Positions 33,201 through 45,062 of a stretch of 64,000 bases of DNA are shown piece by piece. The translations under genes and the position numbers were made by a program. The notes below the pieces were generated by a model. The model was not told the origin of the DNA, searched no databases, and worked only from the letters and a program-made list of their open reading frames with translations. The stretch covers positions 8,742,001 through 8,806,000 of the forward strand of contig NC_044585.1 in assembly GCF_901933205.1 (NCBI RefSeq), written 5' to 3'. The stretch comes from Camarhynchus parvulus (lineage: Eukaryota; Chordata; Aves; Passeriformes; Thraupidae). Position 1 is the first letter of the stretch. Each line of letters opens with the position of its first letter.

Positions 33201-36200
33201 TGTATGGCTGTATAAAATGCTACACAGTCATCACTCTTTTCTCCTGCAGCATATACACAAGTTCTTAAATGAGACCTGGAGCAGTCGTTATCACAAGGAG
33301 CTAAATCCAGATTTGCTGACTTTTCTTTGGTCTGTCATTGCTTCCATCTTTTCTCTTGGAGGCCTGTGTGGAGCCCTGATTGGAGGCAGCATGGCCATAC
33401 GCCTGGGCAGGTCAGTTGCAGCAGCAGGCACATCAAAACATGTTTGCTTTTCCTACCTTCTCACTGGAATAGAAAGTAAATTAATGGGAAAAGAGTGGGT
33501 GAAAAGAGTACCTTGGTGAAAGTTTTTTTTTCACTTTAAAACTGAGTTTTCTAGTAGAATTTTACAGTTTATTCCAATGTGGCTTTTAAGGATGTGCCCT
33601 GAATTATGACCTTTGTCTTTGCATTACATTTAGTGAAATCTGAGTAGGGGAATGCACTCAGAGTGTGTTGGAAACATGAGTTTCCCCCTGACACATTTGC
33701 AGCCCTTGTGCCAATAAGGACGTGCTGCTTCATCTGTTGCACTTCATTTGTCTAAATGAAGAAACCCCACTCCTACCTTGTCAGGCATTTCTGTCATATT
33801 TATACATTACTCTTATGTTTAGACATTTTAAAAACACAAGCAGTTGTATCAGATATCTGGGCTTCCAGGGAATAGCATGTTTCTTCAGTATAAAGTCCAT
33901 TTATCTCCCCACATTATCAGAAAAGAAAACTTTAAAAACCCACATTATTACACATTTCCATAATGTCTGGTTGAGACATTGGGGGTTTTTTGTTTGTTTT
34001 AATCAGTTTTTGTTTGTTCTGTGGTGTATTATTATTATTATTTTATTTTATTTTTGTTCCTCCTTTTTAGGAAAGGAGCTCTTTTGATGAATAATATTAT
34101 AGCAATACTAGCCTCCATTTTAATGGGGATCAGTTTTCCTACAGGATTGTTTGAGTTACTGATTGCTGGAAGGTTTTTGATTGGCATAAATTCAGGTGAA
34201 TGATTTCTTATTCCTACTATCAATAAACTATGGTGAATGATAAATTATTGTTATTTCTGATCCTTTAGGTTTTATTATGAAAATGCTCTGTAGCATAGCT
34301 TGGAATCTGAAGGCAGCTAAATGAATAGGAAATTAATGAAGTCCCATTTTGTATGTGTTTTGTTTTAGTAACTCTTTGCAAAGCAATTTCTATTGATAGG
34401 AAAATGTTTTTTCCATTTACTTGCAGGTGTTGGGCTCTGTGTGCAGCCTCTTTATATTGGGGAGTTTGCCCCAAAACACCTCAGAGGTGGCTTGGCCATG
34501 GGGACTTCCATCTTTCTGACTGGGGGAATCCTGACAGGACAAATAATTGGTTTGAGGTAAGAAATGTATGAGGGTTTGTCACCCTGTTTTTTTAAGATTT
34601 TCTAAGCCTTCTGATGCTGACATTCTTGTGGTGAACTTTCTCAGACACTTTCTGTAAATAACTGATTGTTTTGTCTTCCTTTATGGAGGAGGAGAAAGTT
34701 GATGGACTGTTGGTTTGACCAGTGTCATTGGAGAGGTGTCACTGTCACCCTCCAATCCGCTGTCACTTTTGGAAAACTATAAATGTTGGAGTCAGAAAAT
34801 AAACTTCCTCTTTTCTTCCTTTACCTTGAGAACGGTGGTGTGCTTGTGTTCTTTTGTGTCCAATAGTGGCAAGGGTTTTTTTTCCTGTTTTGTGTTATTC
34901 CTGTGTAAAGAATTCCAATTTCCTACAGCTCATTGCAGCACATTCCTTGTGCCATTGTAACATTAGAATTCACACACAAGGTCCCTCCAGGAGAAGAAAA
35001 TCCAGCTTGAGTCACTTTATTCCTACAACTGCCAACCATCGGTGCTGTGTCCTTGGGGGAATAGTGTCAGTTTAGATGGGTCACCAGTACAGCATCAGTA
35101 CAGCAGCCACATTTGAGCTGACTTCATGTTTTCTGCCAGTTTCTTGCTAGAAACAATGGATGTTGGAAAGGACTTGAGAGCCAAGGACTCACATTTCTGT
35201 ATCACAGCATTAGCACTGCTTTTGCCCCCTGTGTGATCAGAGGAAGTTGCTCAGGCCTTCATCCAGCTGGAACTTAGAAGTTCCAGGAGCACAGACTGCA
35301 CTAAATAGTAATGAATAGCTAATTATTATATTTCTTTGCCTTCTTTTTCCACATTTCTCACAGAGAATTATTGGGTGGAGAAAAGCATTGGCCTCTGTTG
35401 CTGTCCAGCAGCTGTATTCCAGCATTAGCCCAACTGTTATTCCTTCCATGGTTTCCTGAAAGTCCCAGATATCTTCTTATTGACAGAGGTGATGAGCTGA
35501 GCTGTGCCAAAGGTAATATCTATACTTTCTGTTCTCCAGAAGGGTACAATGAATATATTGGGTTCCAGATTCTCCTTTTATCTTTATCCACACAGCACAG
35601 TTGTATCATCTAGTGTTTTTTGGGCCATGTTTTTCCTCCAGTGAGCTTATATGGAAGAAGGGATTGTGGAATTCAGGAGCCCATAATGGGTTATGAACAA
35701 AACTTTATTATCCTGCTTCAAATATAAGGTCATTCACTGGAGCTCCACGCTGATTAGTCTCAGTGGAAAGTTCATTATCAGGATCATCAAAACTCCTACT
35801 GTTGACCTTAAGAAGACAGATTGTCATTTGAGATGTGTTTAATCATGAAGATTTTAGAGGAATTGATGCTGTGTAGTCTTTAAGACCATTTGTAAAGATT
35901 TTATTCTGGGATCTAAATGACTTCTGATTATATTTGCCTTAGGAGAAGGATTTTCTGTCTTTGCTCCAGCTCACTAGCTACATCCCATTGGTAACATTAA
36001 AGTCAGGGCCATAACAAAGGACTCAATGTCTGCCTAGAATTTAAGCAAAACTCTTCAAACTGGTAAGGGTGTCCTTTAAGGAAAAGACTATTTAAAGGTC
36101 TGAGGTTCAGATACAAGATATTTTCCTGGTGAATATTTCAAGGCCAGAAATTCCTCTAAAAAGAAGGAAAGAAATGCCACAGAATTCTCCTAATCCACCA

Positions 36201-39200
36201 CAGCAAAAAACTGTGAAAAAACAGCAAGGAACAAGAAAGTCATACAGCAAATTTTTCATATCCTAACAAAAGCCAGGTCATTATGAAAAGAGATTATTTC
36301 CCAGGAGTTGTGGTTGATAGATAAATGTAAATTATTTTTTTTCTATTTGTAGCTTTGAAACAATTTCATGGCTCCTCAGAGTACCGAAGGGAGATGGAAG
36401 ACATCCAGCGAGAATGCTTTGCCTTGGATGGGGAGAAGCCCAGGAAGCCCTGGCAGTTATTCACTGACCCTGCTGTGAGATGGCAGCTCATCACTGTCAT
36501 CGTCATGACCATGGGCCAACAGCTCAGTGGCATTAATGCTGTAAGAGTGAACAAACAGCTTAAATAATTATTTCATTTCCACCTGGTTTTCAACCATTTA
36601 TTAACACAAAAGATCCACATAGAGAAGCTCAGCTAAATGGGATGAGTGGGAAAGCATTATTTTGGTGTTTTTCTTTAATTTTTTTTCTCATTTCTGTGTT
36701 TCTGGTATGCAAACTTTTCTAAAGAATGACTTGATACTTCCTCTGAAAAACATTCATCTGAAAAATAAATAAAGGTGGATCAGCTTATCCCAGTGTGTCT
36801 GGTTTAAGAATATAAAGCATATTCAGTAAGTTGAATAATTCTCTTGGCTTTTATGATAGCAGTATGTTTACTTAGACATGAATTCAACAGATTGTTATTG
36901 CTGCTTATGTTGAATTAGTAACTCACAACATAAAATACACTGATCTATATGTTTAGTATGAACATGACTTTGTTTCCAGACAATGTTTTAAATACCAGAA
37001 AAATCTCATTGTTTGTTTGTTTGGTTTTTTTCTGTTGTAGATTTATTTCTACGCAACTTACGTTTTTGAACAAGCTGGGATCGTGGCAGAAAAAATCCCG
37101 TATGTGACACTTGGTACTGGAGTTTGTGAATGTCTCACAGCCCTCTCCTGTGTAAGGAGCAGTTTGTTCTACCTCCCAGTACAAACAGTAATGATTCTTC
37201 TTGAAGAATATTGGTAAAAATGAGATCAGTATATTAACAGAAGGTTGTATCTTGTCCACAGGGTTTGCTGATAGATTATGTGGGAAGAAGATGCCTTATC
37301 ATTGGGGGTTATCTCCTCATGACACTCTGGTGCACTGTTCTGACCTTCTCTCTGACTTACCAGGTGCAAGGGACTCGTTCCTGTTACCCAGTGTGACTGA
37401 GGAGTGAAAAGGGCACATAGTGACACAGTAAGGGGGAATGGGTTTAAACTGAGACTAGGGTTAGATTAGGTAGCAGGAAGAAATTCTTCCCTGTGAGGGT
37501 GCTGAGGCCCTGGCACAGGGTGCCCAGAGGAGCTGTGGCTGCCCCATCCCTGGAAGTGTTCAAGGCCCGGTTGGATGGAGCTTGGAGCAACCTGGGATAG
37601 TGGAAGGTGTCCCTGCCCATAGCCAGGGGGGGATGGGATGAGCTTTAAAGCCCCTTCCAGCCCAGCCCACACTATGATTACATAATTCTATTATATGATT
37701 TAGTAAAAATTATTGAATGAACACTATTTAATTTCGCTGAAGCAGAACTGTTAAATAAATTAGCTGTAAAAGAGCCATGAAAGACTGCTGGTCTTAATTG
37801 AAATAAAATCCAGAAGGAAACATACTAGTTAAGCCAGACTTTAAAACTGGATTATCAAAATCTGAACTAAACCTTCTCATTGTCTTCTGTTTCAGGAGCT
37901 GTACTCCTGGGTGCCTTACATGAGCATGATGTGTGTATTTGCCTTCATCTTGAGCTTTGGGCTGGGCCCAGGTACTGCACAGGAATGTTTGTGAGTGGGG
38001 GAAGGTCTGGGAGGGCTGGGGTGTCACACAGCCAAGAGGCCTTTGCAGCACAGCTGCTGCTGCTCTGCCTGAGGAACACAAGTGAGGCCATCCTGTAGCC
38101 CAGAGCTGAGGCTTACCATGCATGATTCTGGGGGAGCTATGTGTGAGGGAGGGCTTAGTTCTGCCCTTCAGAGCACAGGGGCTCTACACTGGTCAGAAGG
38201 GGCCTGCTCCCTGAGCTGTGCTGCTGAAATGGGGCTGTGTTTTAGTGGGAAACTTCCTGCAAGGGCAGCAGCCTCAGAATTGTGCTGTGAGGAATTATAA
38301 CAGATCAGCTAATGGCATATTCAAAAGCAAGTCAATCTTTTGTAGCATTGGAAATACCTCAAATGGACATTTAGCACAATTCTCTGTTCTGTTTCTGAAC
38401 CATCCCCAGGTGGCATAACAAACACCCTGACAGCTGAGTTATTTGTACAGTCCTCACGTCCTGCTGCCTACATGATTGCAGGGACTGTGAGCTGGATTAG
38501 TTTCTTCACAGTTGGGATGCTGTTCCCCTTCATAGTGGTGAGTATGAACAGCATAATTTCCATTTTTTCTGCTCCCAGCTTCCATCCCATTGCTTGTATT
38601 GTATTACATACATTTGTGTATATATAATTCACACTTGACCAGAATGCACACTGGCCCTCAAATGAGTTTAAACAGATTCAGTCCCTCTTAAAAGTACACA
38701 TCACAAACCTCAATATAACATGATAAATGAAAAGTAAAGGAATGCACTGGAGGGCAATGCTCACGTTCACATGAAAACAAACCAAAAGGTATCAAAAGCA
38801 GAAAAACTTAATCAGATACTGAGATTTAAACAAAACAGTTTTTAATAGTGCCTTGTGCTTTTATGGCAAAGTAATGTTGAGATGGTACCTGTGGCCAGTA
38901 AGACACATCCCCGAGAATTTGCTGAACTGACAGAGTTCTGTAAGCAGATTATTAGGAAAGGCAAGACAGGCTTTCATCTCCAGCTTTGTATTTTCAGTTT
39001 TAGCACATGTTCTTGACAGCAAAACCTGCAGGAAGAGCATGAATCTGGGTATCTGGATCTGCCTGTCCTTCCTTCATAGTTGAGCTCTGCTTCTCAGTAA
39101 GACAGTTGGTTTTTTTTAATGCACAGCATTGAAAATATTAACATTCAGAGAAACTTAAATTATGTAAAGTATGTGACAGCTAAGTAGCAAATGTTGACTT

Positions 39201-39661
39201 CTAGATTGTGACATTTGACTGTTTAAATGGTTTATCTTATTTTTATTATAAAGTCTGCCCAATAATTGCACAGCACTTGACAGTCTTTTATCTAAAAAGT
39301 TACAGGTAAAGACTAGGTTAAATGACTCCTTTCAGAAAAACATCTGAGCAGCAATGCTAATTGTAAATGGAAACAAAAAGCTTATTTTCTCAAACCTACT
39401 ATTATTACTCTTGAAGTATGTTGCAATCACATTTCTTTTCAGAATGGACTGAAGCAGTATTGTTTTGTGGTGTTCTTACTGGAGTGCTTCTTTGTTGCTG
39501 CTTTCATCTTCCTCATAATTCCTGAGACAAAAAACAAATCTTTTCTGGAAATCAAAAAGGAATTTAACAAGCTTAATTTTGGAAGAAATGCCAGGAAAAA
39601 GGAAACAGAGCTTTATGAAAGAAGGCAACTCCAAGATGAATTTTTAAAGGTTTCTGCATAA
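30205..39661 (+). CDS. SLC2A11: SLC2A11-type class II facilitative sugar transporter (likely SLC2A11B)
   Basis: Twelve coding exons: 30205-30222, 31597-31695, 33250-33410, 34071-34195, 34427-34556, 35364-35512, 36353-36540, 37041-37151, 37262-37363, 37896-37971, 38410-38537, 39443-39661. They give an intact 501-aa, 12-helix major-facilitator protein. Visible motifs are [19 protein letters not shown] in TM1, an N-glycosylation site NETW in the first loop (N46), [11 protein letters not shown] after TM2, PESPRYLL (209-216), QQLSGINA (283-290), YVGRR (333-337) and PETK (456-459). TMG stands at 280-282 where class I glucose transporters have QLS, so it is class II (GLUT5/9/11-like). Closest by eye to human GLUT11, but its location between CCDC117 and HSCB is not that of human SLC2A11. 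That favours the SLC2A11B paralogue, lost in mammals and required for yellow pteridine pigment cells in fish and pigeon iris colour. The paralogue choice is inference. The start exon of only six codons has a good GGGATGG context but is the least certain part. Confidence 0.9.
31985..32270 (-). mobile_element. CR1 LINE 3' fragment, minus orientation, in transporter intron
   Basis: This reads as the reverse complement of a CR1 tail: TTTTCAGTTGGAAAGGACCT, ATGACCATCTAGTCCAACTA, CTGGGAAGCCTGTTCC and a terminal CAGGGAGAAAG. It lies in the intron after coding exon 2. Ends are approximate. Confidence 0.85.
35267..35286. repeat. Perfect 20-bp palindrome
   Basis: CTGGAACTT and AAGTTCCAG flank a 2-base centre (AG), about 80 bp before the acceptor of the transporter's sixth coding exon. 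It may be chance, or a binding site for a dimeric factor. Confidence 0.7.
37404..37697 (+). mobile_element. CR1 LINE 3' fragment, plus orientation, in transporter intron
   Basis: A good match to the CR1 tail: AGGAAGAAATTCTTCCCTGT, GGCACAGGGTGCCCAGAGGA, CCCCATCCCTGGAAGTGTTC, GTTGGATGGAGCTTGGAGCA, GGAAGGTGTCCCTGCCCAT, CCCCTTCCAGCCCA and a terminal TATGATTACATAATTCTATT. It begins only about 40 bp after the donor of coding exon 9. Confidence 0.93.
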
Positions 39662-40188
39662 TTTCACAAATGCAACAGAACTTCAGTGAGAATTATGAAC
39701 CTTGTAATACATGATCAAGTGGCTTATTAAATCTTCCTGTGTATTCAGAGGAAGTGTAACTAAAGGCAAGTTAGTACTGCTGAAATGCTGTTAACAACGT
39801 ATTGTATTATCCACAGAAAACTTGATCTTTAGCTGTAACCTGGTGCTGTAGGGATGCAGAAATGCCAGGGAGGATGTTCACTGAGCCCCTCTGGCAGATT
39901 TCTGCAGAGAATTCAGCAGCTCTTCTTGCATTTCAAAGCCCCGTGTTCAGTTTGGGTCATAGGGCACATCCAAATGCTTTGCTGAGTGTAACATTCTGAG
40001 TTCTTGTTAAAACCCACACAAGAACTGATAGCTGATATTTGAAATATCCCAGTTTATGTAGAAATAGTGGTATTTAGTTTCTGTTTTTCCAAATATGTAA
40101 CTCTGAAAGCCTTAAAGACATTCCTCATCCAGTCCTACTACTGTACTGTGCAATGAAAGTACAGCACTCTCTGATTACTGATATTTGT

Positions 40189-40194
40189 AATAAA
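40189..40194 (+). terminator. SLC2A11: Polyadenylation signal of the SLC2A11-type gene
   Basis: Canonical AATAAA lies 528 bp after the stop codon at 39661, with T/G-rich sequence following within 30 bp. This puts the mRNA 3' end near 40210. Confidence 0.65.
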
Positions 40195-40268
40195 AACTTG
40201 TATCCTGATAAAAGACTGCCTGGGGTTTCAATTTGGTTACTTTTCCCCCTAACCTAGCATCTTAACAT

Positions 40269-40322
40269 TTTAAACTATGCAACAGTTGTTTGCATAGTTT
40301 AAACCTCCTCGTTTTGGAGGTT
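40269..40322. repeat. Two adjacent perfect hairpins between convergent genes
   Basis: Hairpin 1: a 14-bp stem TTTAAACTATGCAA (40269-40282) with its exact complement at 40290-40303 around a 7-base loop. Hairpin 2 overlaps it by two bases: AACCTCC (40302-40308) and GGAGGTT (40316-40322) around a 7-base loop. They sit about 75 bp past the transporter's AATAAA and 490 bp before the HSCB stop codon. Confidence 0.9.
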
Positions 40323-40814
40323 AGTTCCCATCAGACTGAGATCTACATACCCAAAAGCATGACGTAGCAGAGAGGACAGATGACAGCAATTAAATACTTT
40401 TTACCTTTAAACTACAGGGAACCTGTAGGACATGCTGAATGAGCCTTCTGCCTCCTCTCTAGTATTTTTTCATGGACTCTTTTTCAACTTAAAATACATT
40501 CTTCACATGTTAGGAAGTAAGAAATCTCACAGCTGGTGTTTGTGTGCCTCTCTGTTATTTGTTTCCATACCCACCACTGCCAGGACAGTGGCCCACCTCA
40601 CCCAGTGCAACTTTTCCTGGCTGTAAGCATTTCCAAATGCCATCTGTTCCCCAAGTGCTGCAGCAAGCATGGGATTTCTATTTATTTTCCTCCTCTCAGA
40701 ATTAAAGCTTTTAATGGAAGTATAGGAAACACAAACACCTTTGGTCTGATTTTGCTAATAAAACCATTTGTTTAATTGAAATAACACTAACTCTTAATAG
40801 CTAAGAAGGCAACA

Positions 40815-43800
40815 TCAGGAAGGGATCTTCTTGGCCTTTAGTTTATCTTCTAAGTTGGCAAAATACTTCATTTTTCCTAGCAGCTTCTTGGCTTCTTGAA
40901 GATCATCTGAAATGAAATAAAACATTACTGGTTTACAGAGGGAGAGGTGAATTTGCATTTTCAAAATGAATCTCAAGATTTCAGTGACAGCACCTGTTTT
41001 AGTACCAAGAGTTGTAACCTGCAAGGACTCAGACTCTGTTAAAACCATGCTGCCTATTGTTTTAACCCTATATGGTTTGGGAACATCTCAACTCAAATGT
41101 TCCACAAAACACATAACAATAAACAAATTGGAAAAGAAATGTGAATGAATACCCTTTAATGACTCCTGTTAAGTGGCTGAAGTATTGATCTACCCACTAG
41201 GCAAGACAAATGTTTTTGTTTAAAACGTGTATAAATAGACCAACTGACATAACTGAAAAATGCAAATAGGAGGAGTCTGGTCTGGACAGTGCCAATTCCA
41301 AAACTGATATTGAAAGAATTTCTGCTCAGTTAAAGGGGAGGGTGGTTTATGACCTCCAGACAAAAGCAACACAATCCTTCTCATGGCCCAGAGTAACAGA
41401 ATGTAACTCCTCAAAGGCAGGGACAGCCAGCACCACTTTGATGTTTACAGTTACACCCACCCCGACCAATGTGCAGCATTCTAGACCTGGCACACATCCA
41501 CAAAGGTTTTTTCCCAGCTTCAGAAGCTCAGGAATGATTCAAGTCTGTGCCTATCCACTGGCTGCAATAAAGTTAAGTTGATTATTGCACAGAAGTCCCC
41601 AAACCTTATGCTGAACAGGCCTTTACTTGCCACACAGCAGCTGTGGCTTTCACTGCAAAGAACAGCATTCACTGCTCTGCTGCAGCTCCAGGACTGCAGA
41701 ACATTTCCCAAATTCAAGTGTGAAATCTCAGAATATGTCTAAGATCACGTCTGTCCTTCCTAGCATTCTGGGAAACACACAAACTATTTCTTAGCATCTA
41801 CATTCCCACTGAAAATGATTATTTAGATGCAAGATGAATGGAACTTTTGTACTGGACTTTGCTTTTAATGTGAGGTCCTGAATTTCCCAAATCAGCAGGA
41901 ATGTCAGTTTAGAAGTACTTATTCTAAATACCTAACAAAGAACCCTTGTCAATGCAGTATTTCTATTCCATAGCTCAGGAAATATTTGCCAGTAAGAGAA
42001 TGTGGAGCTTTAAGCATTTGACAGGTATGTATGGCAGCTAAAAACTTCATAAAATCAGGTACCTCTTTCAAAAGCTGCAGTCACCTCTCTGGTCAGTTCT
42101 TCTTGTTTAACTGCAAAACAAATGATTTAATTTACTTTTTGTTATACTTAGGATATTTGATACCACTGCATTCTGACCGCCTGTGGTGGGAAAGTTCATT
42201 ACTCATTTCAGCCTTTGGGAGCCAAACGAGTTTTTCATTATAATGCTATCAATGTTGTTTCAATTATCATTTCAACATGTATTTCTTTATTTAAACAGAT
42301 ATGCTGACAGCAATTCCAATGCACACCGGTGATCACTAATGTCCCAGCAATCTAACTTATTTTTGGTGTATCAGTTTATCCTTCTACAGTTAACTTTCTC
42401 CTGTGTTACTCAGTTTTTATTCTAGTTATTGTAATTGCTTTTAGCACATAGCTATTATTGAAAAGAATTAAATATATCAGTAAACCAAATGTTTTGGGTA
42501 TCACCAACATTATAAAAAGAAAGTTGTTTGTGTAAGGAGAATAACCACTTAATATAATGGCTGCCAGATGAAGGAGGTGAAAGAACTACAATGCCTTTAT
42601 AAATAACATTATTTAGTGTGGTTGGACAAGCATTTTATTCAACTTCATTCTGACAGGGTTTTTTTTGGAACAATTGACTAACCCTCACCTGATGAAGGTT
42701 GAGTAAATTCCTTTTTATTGTCTATATATATTTATTTTGACATCAGAATAGGTTCTGTTATACAAGTCTTCTCAAGACAGATGTGATGTTTAAGTGCATA
42801 AATAGGTAAAGACAACATTGGAAAAGAGGGGAACAGGGCAGAAGCTCCTGCAGTGAGTCAATTCCAGACTAACACAAATTGAAGACATTACAAGAAATAC
42901 ACCAACACAGTTTAAAGCTTTCACACTCATGTATTACACAAGAGTCAGTATATTAGTTCTGTACAAATTCCTCAAGTCATAACCTACCTCTAATTGAAGT
43001 TTCAACTTCTTCAAGGTTATCCTTGTTTTTGGACTCTGCTAATTTCTCATTAATTTCCATAACTTCCATAAGGAACGCTGAGTCTGCATCACAGTCTGTC
43101 TCTTTTGCTGGCTCCACTCCACTCAGCTCCAGCTGGCAGAGGAAATGGAAATTTGAAAATAAATATTCCCACATCCATTCCTATGGAAATTATTTTCTTT
43201 AATATTAAGTCTCTTAGTGGGGCATACTCAGATTCATATTCAATAAACCTACAGTGCATTGAGTCAGTCTGAAATTAACTCCATACATAGGCTGACCATC
43301 AAAATCAGCAGTTACCCAAAGCCAAAACAACATAAAAAAGGCTGCCATGGACCAGACTGAAATTCTGAATGAGCAGCCATAGCCAAACACCACGTGTGAT
43401 ATGAAATTACTGTAAGATGAGTAGCAAATGATATGATATGCTGATTAAGTTTTGGAAAAACTTGGTTCTGGTCTCCCTTCTATCTCTTCAGGGTGAGATG
43501 ATGGTGATGGCGATCCTCTTCAGGCGAATTAGCACAAATTAGCACATTAAGGACTGAATCGAGGGTGGGATCCCTACCAGCCCCCAGGGGTAGTTACAGA
43601 ACGCTGCAATGCCTAACGGGGACCTTACTAGATAGAGGCCTCGGCTCAGAGGGTTCAGCAGAGTCTGGTAGGCCTTGTTGATCAGGGAAGAGTGTTGCTC
43701 AGAGTAGTACTGCTCTTTCTGCAAATGGATGGCAAATAATTGGAAGCTAATTACAAGCGGCAAAATACGCTTTGTTACATGCGGAACAGCAGCGTCCCCG

Positions 43801-44470
43801 CAGCAGTCCGTGTGCGAAACGGAGAAGGCTCCGTGGACCTGGCAGCTGTGGCACTGCGCTCAGCTAAGGCCTGACGAACCGCAGCGGCCCCGCATCGTCC
43901 GCCTCCTCCGCAAATCCACGGCAGAGCCTCTCTGAGCACCGAAACACAAACACAGGCGAATCCCCTCACTCCCCGAGCGGGAGAGACGTGGGGACTTCAC
44001 ACTGCGACCCCGCCACGCAGCCGAAGGCTAAAGGCGAGTTCGTTCGGCGCTCACCGAGCCCAGCGGGCCCTTCCCGGCCCGGCTCCCCCGCCCGGCCCGG
44101 GGCTCACCGGCGGCCTCTTGCCGAAGCGGTCGGGGTGCACGGCGCGCTGCAGGCTCCGGAACCGCCGCTGCAGCTGCCCCGGGTCGATGCGGAAGGAGCG
44201 GTCGCTGCAGGACACAGGACGGGTGAGACCCGCGGCCGGCCGGGCTCGCGGCCGCCCCGCCCACACTCACCAGTCCATCAGGCGGAAAAGGTCAGGCCGC
44301 GGCGCCGGCGGCTGCAGAGCCTGGCAGCCGGGACAGAAGTGGGGCGGCCCATCGCTGCTGGGGAGCGGAGCGCCGCAGCTCCAGCACGGCGGCCCCGGGG
44401 CGCGGCCCAGCGCGGCCCCGCGGAGCGCCAGGCGCGCCCACCCGAGCCGCGCCCGCAGCGCCGCCCGCAT
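40815..44470 (-). CDS. HSCB: HSCB, mitochondrial Fe-S cluster co-chaperone
   Basis: A J-protein that delivers the ISCU-bound iron-sulfur cluster to HSPA9 and on to client proteins in the mitochondrial matrix. Six coding exons run right to left: 44271-44470, 44108-44204, 43629-43718, 42988-43132, 42063-42110, 40815-40906. Together they give 223 aa (human 235). The arginine/alanine-rich N-terminus looks like a mitochondrial presequence. Two CXXC pairs (C29/C32 and C46/C49) form the vertebrate zinc-binding domain. The J-domain HPD is at 90-92 within RAVHPDRF. The C-terminal HscB oligomerisation domain has MEINEKLAE and DDLQEAKKLLGKMKYFANLEDKL. All key residues are present. The donor of the 48-nt exon 5 (GTACCT) is weak, so skipping is possible; skipping keeps the frame. 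HSCB diverges from CHEK2. Confidence 0.96.
43256..43280 (+). repeat. Short dispersed repeat with AP-1 motif, copy 1
   Basis: About 25 bp (TGCATTGAGTCAGTCTGAAA, then TTAAC) that recurs with one extra A at 45349-45374. It contains the AP-1/bZIP site TGAGTCA. It lies in the HSCB intron between exons 3 and 4. Confidence 0.7.
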
Positions 44471-44856
44471 CGCGCCCCGCTCCCGGCGGCCCCCGCGCGG
44501 GCCGCCCGCTCATTGGCCGCGCTCGGGCGCGCGCGCGGCGCGCACGGCGGCCCCGGCCCGAGGGCACGAACCCCGCGAGCCGTGAGTTCGGGTCCCGCTC
44601 CGGCCCTGCCCCGCTCCGGCCCTGCCCCGCTCCCTGCCCCGCGCTCCTCTCCCGGCCCGGCGCCGCCGTGGGCTGCCAGCCCCGCTTCTCCTGGGACACA
44701 CACGTCGGGCGCGGGGCCGCAGTGCTCAGTGGGGACAGCGGGGCCGCTGGTGCCGGTGCCGGTGTCGGTCCGGGGCAGCAGAGCTCCGGCGGGCAGGGCC
44801 GCACGGTGCGAGGCGGCCGCTGGGGGCCGGCCCCGCCGTCTGAGCGTTCAGAGCGA
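44471..44856. promoter_or_regulatory. Bidirectional HSCB / CHEK2 promoter CpG island
   Basis: GC-rich DNA lies between the divergent HSCB and CHEK2 genes. An ATTGG (CCAAT on the minus strand) at 44512-44516 sits 42 bp upstream of the HSCB ATG. A possible noncoding CHEK2 first exon could end at the GTGAGT donor near 44582, but this is unproven. Human HSCB and CHEK2 have the same head-to-head arrangement. Confidence 0.7.
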
Positions 44857-45062
44857 GGTTCAGGTTGGACACGAGGGAAAGCGCCGGTATGGAAAGGGCT
44901 GCTGGGTCAGAGGTGGGGTCACCATCCCTGGAGGGTCCCGCAGCCGTGTGGGTGTGGGAGCAGGGGACAGGGGCACGGTGGCATTGGCAGTGCGGTGGGA
45001 CTCGATGGCCTCTGTGTTTTCCAGCCCGAATGGTGCCGTGGTTCTGTTCTGTCTGCGGGCGC
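44857..45062 (+). mobile_element. CR1 LINE 3' fragment in CHEK2 5' region
   Basis: CR1 tail features occur in order: GGTTCAGGTTGGACACGAGG, GGGTCACCATCCCTGGAGGG, GCATTGGCAGTGCGGTGGGA, CTCGATGGCCTCTGTG and TTTTCCAGCCCGAATGGT. It is GC-rich because it sits at the edge of the CpG island. It lies in the presumed CHEK2 5' UTR intron or proximal promoter. Confidence 0.8.
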
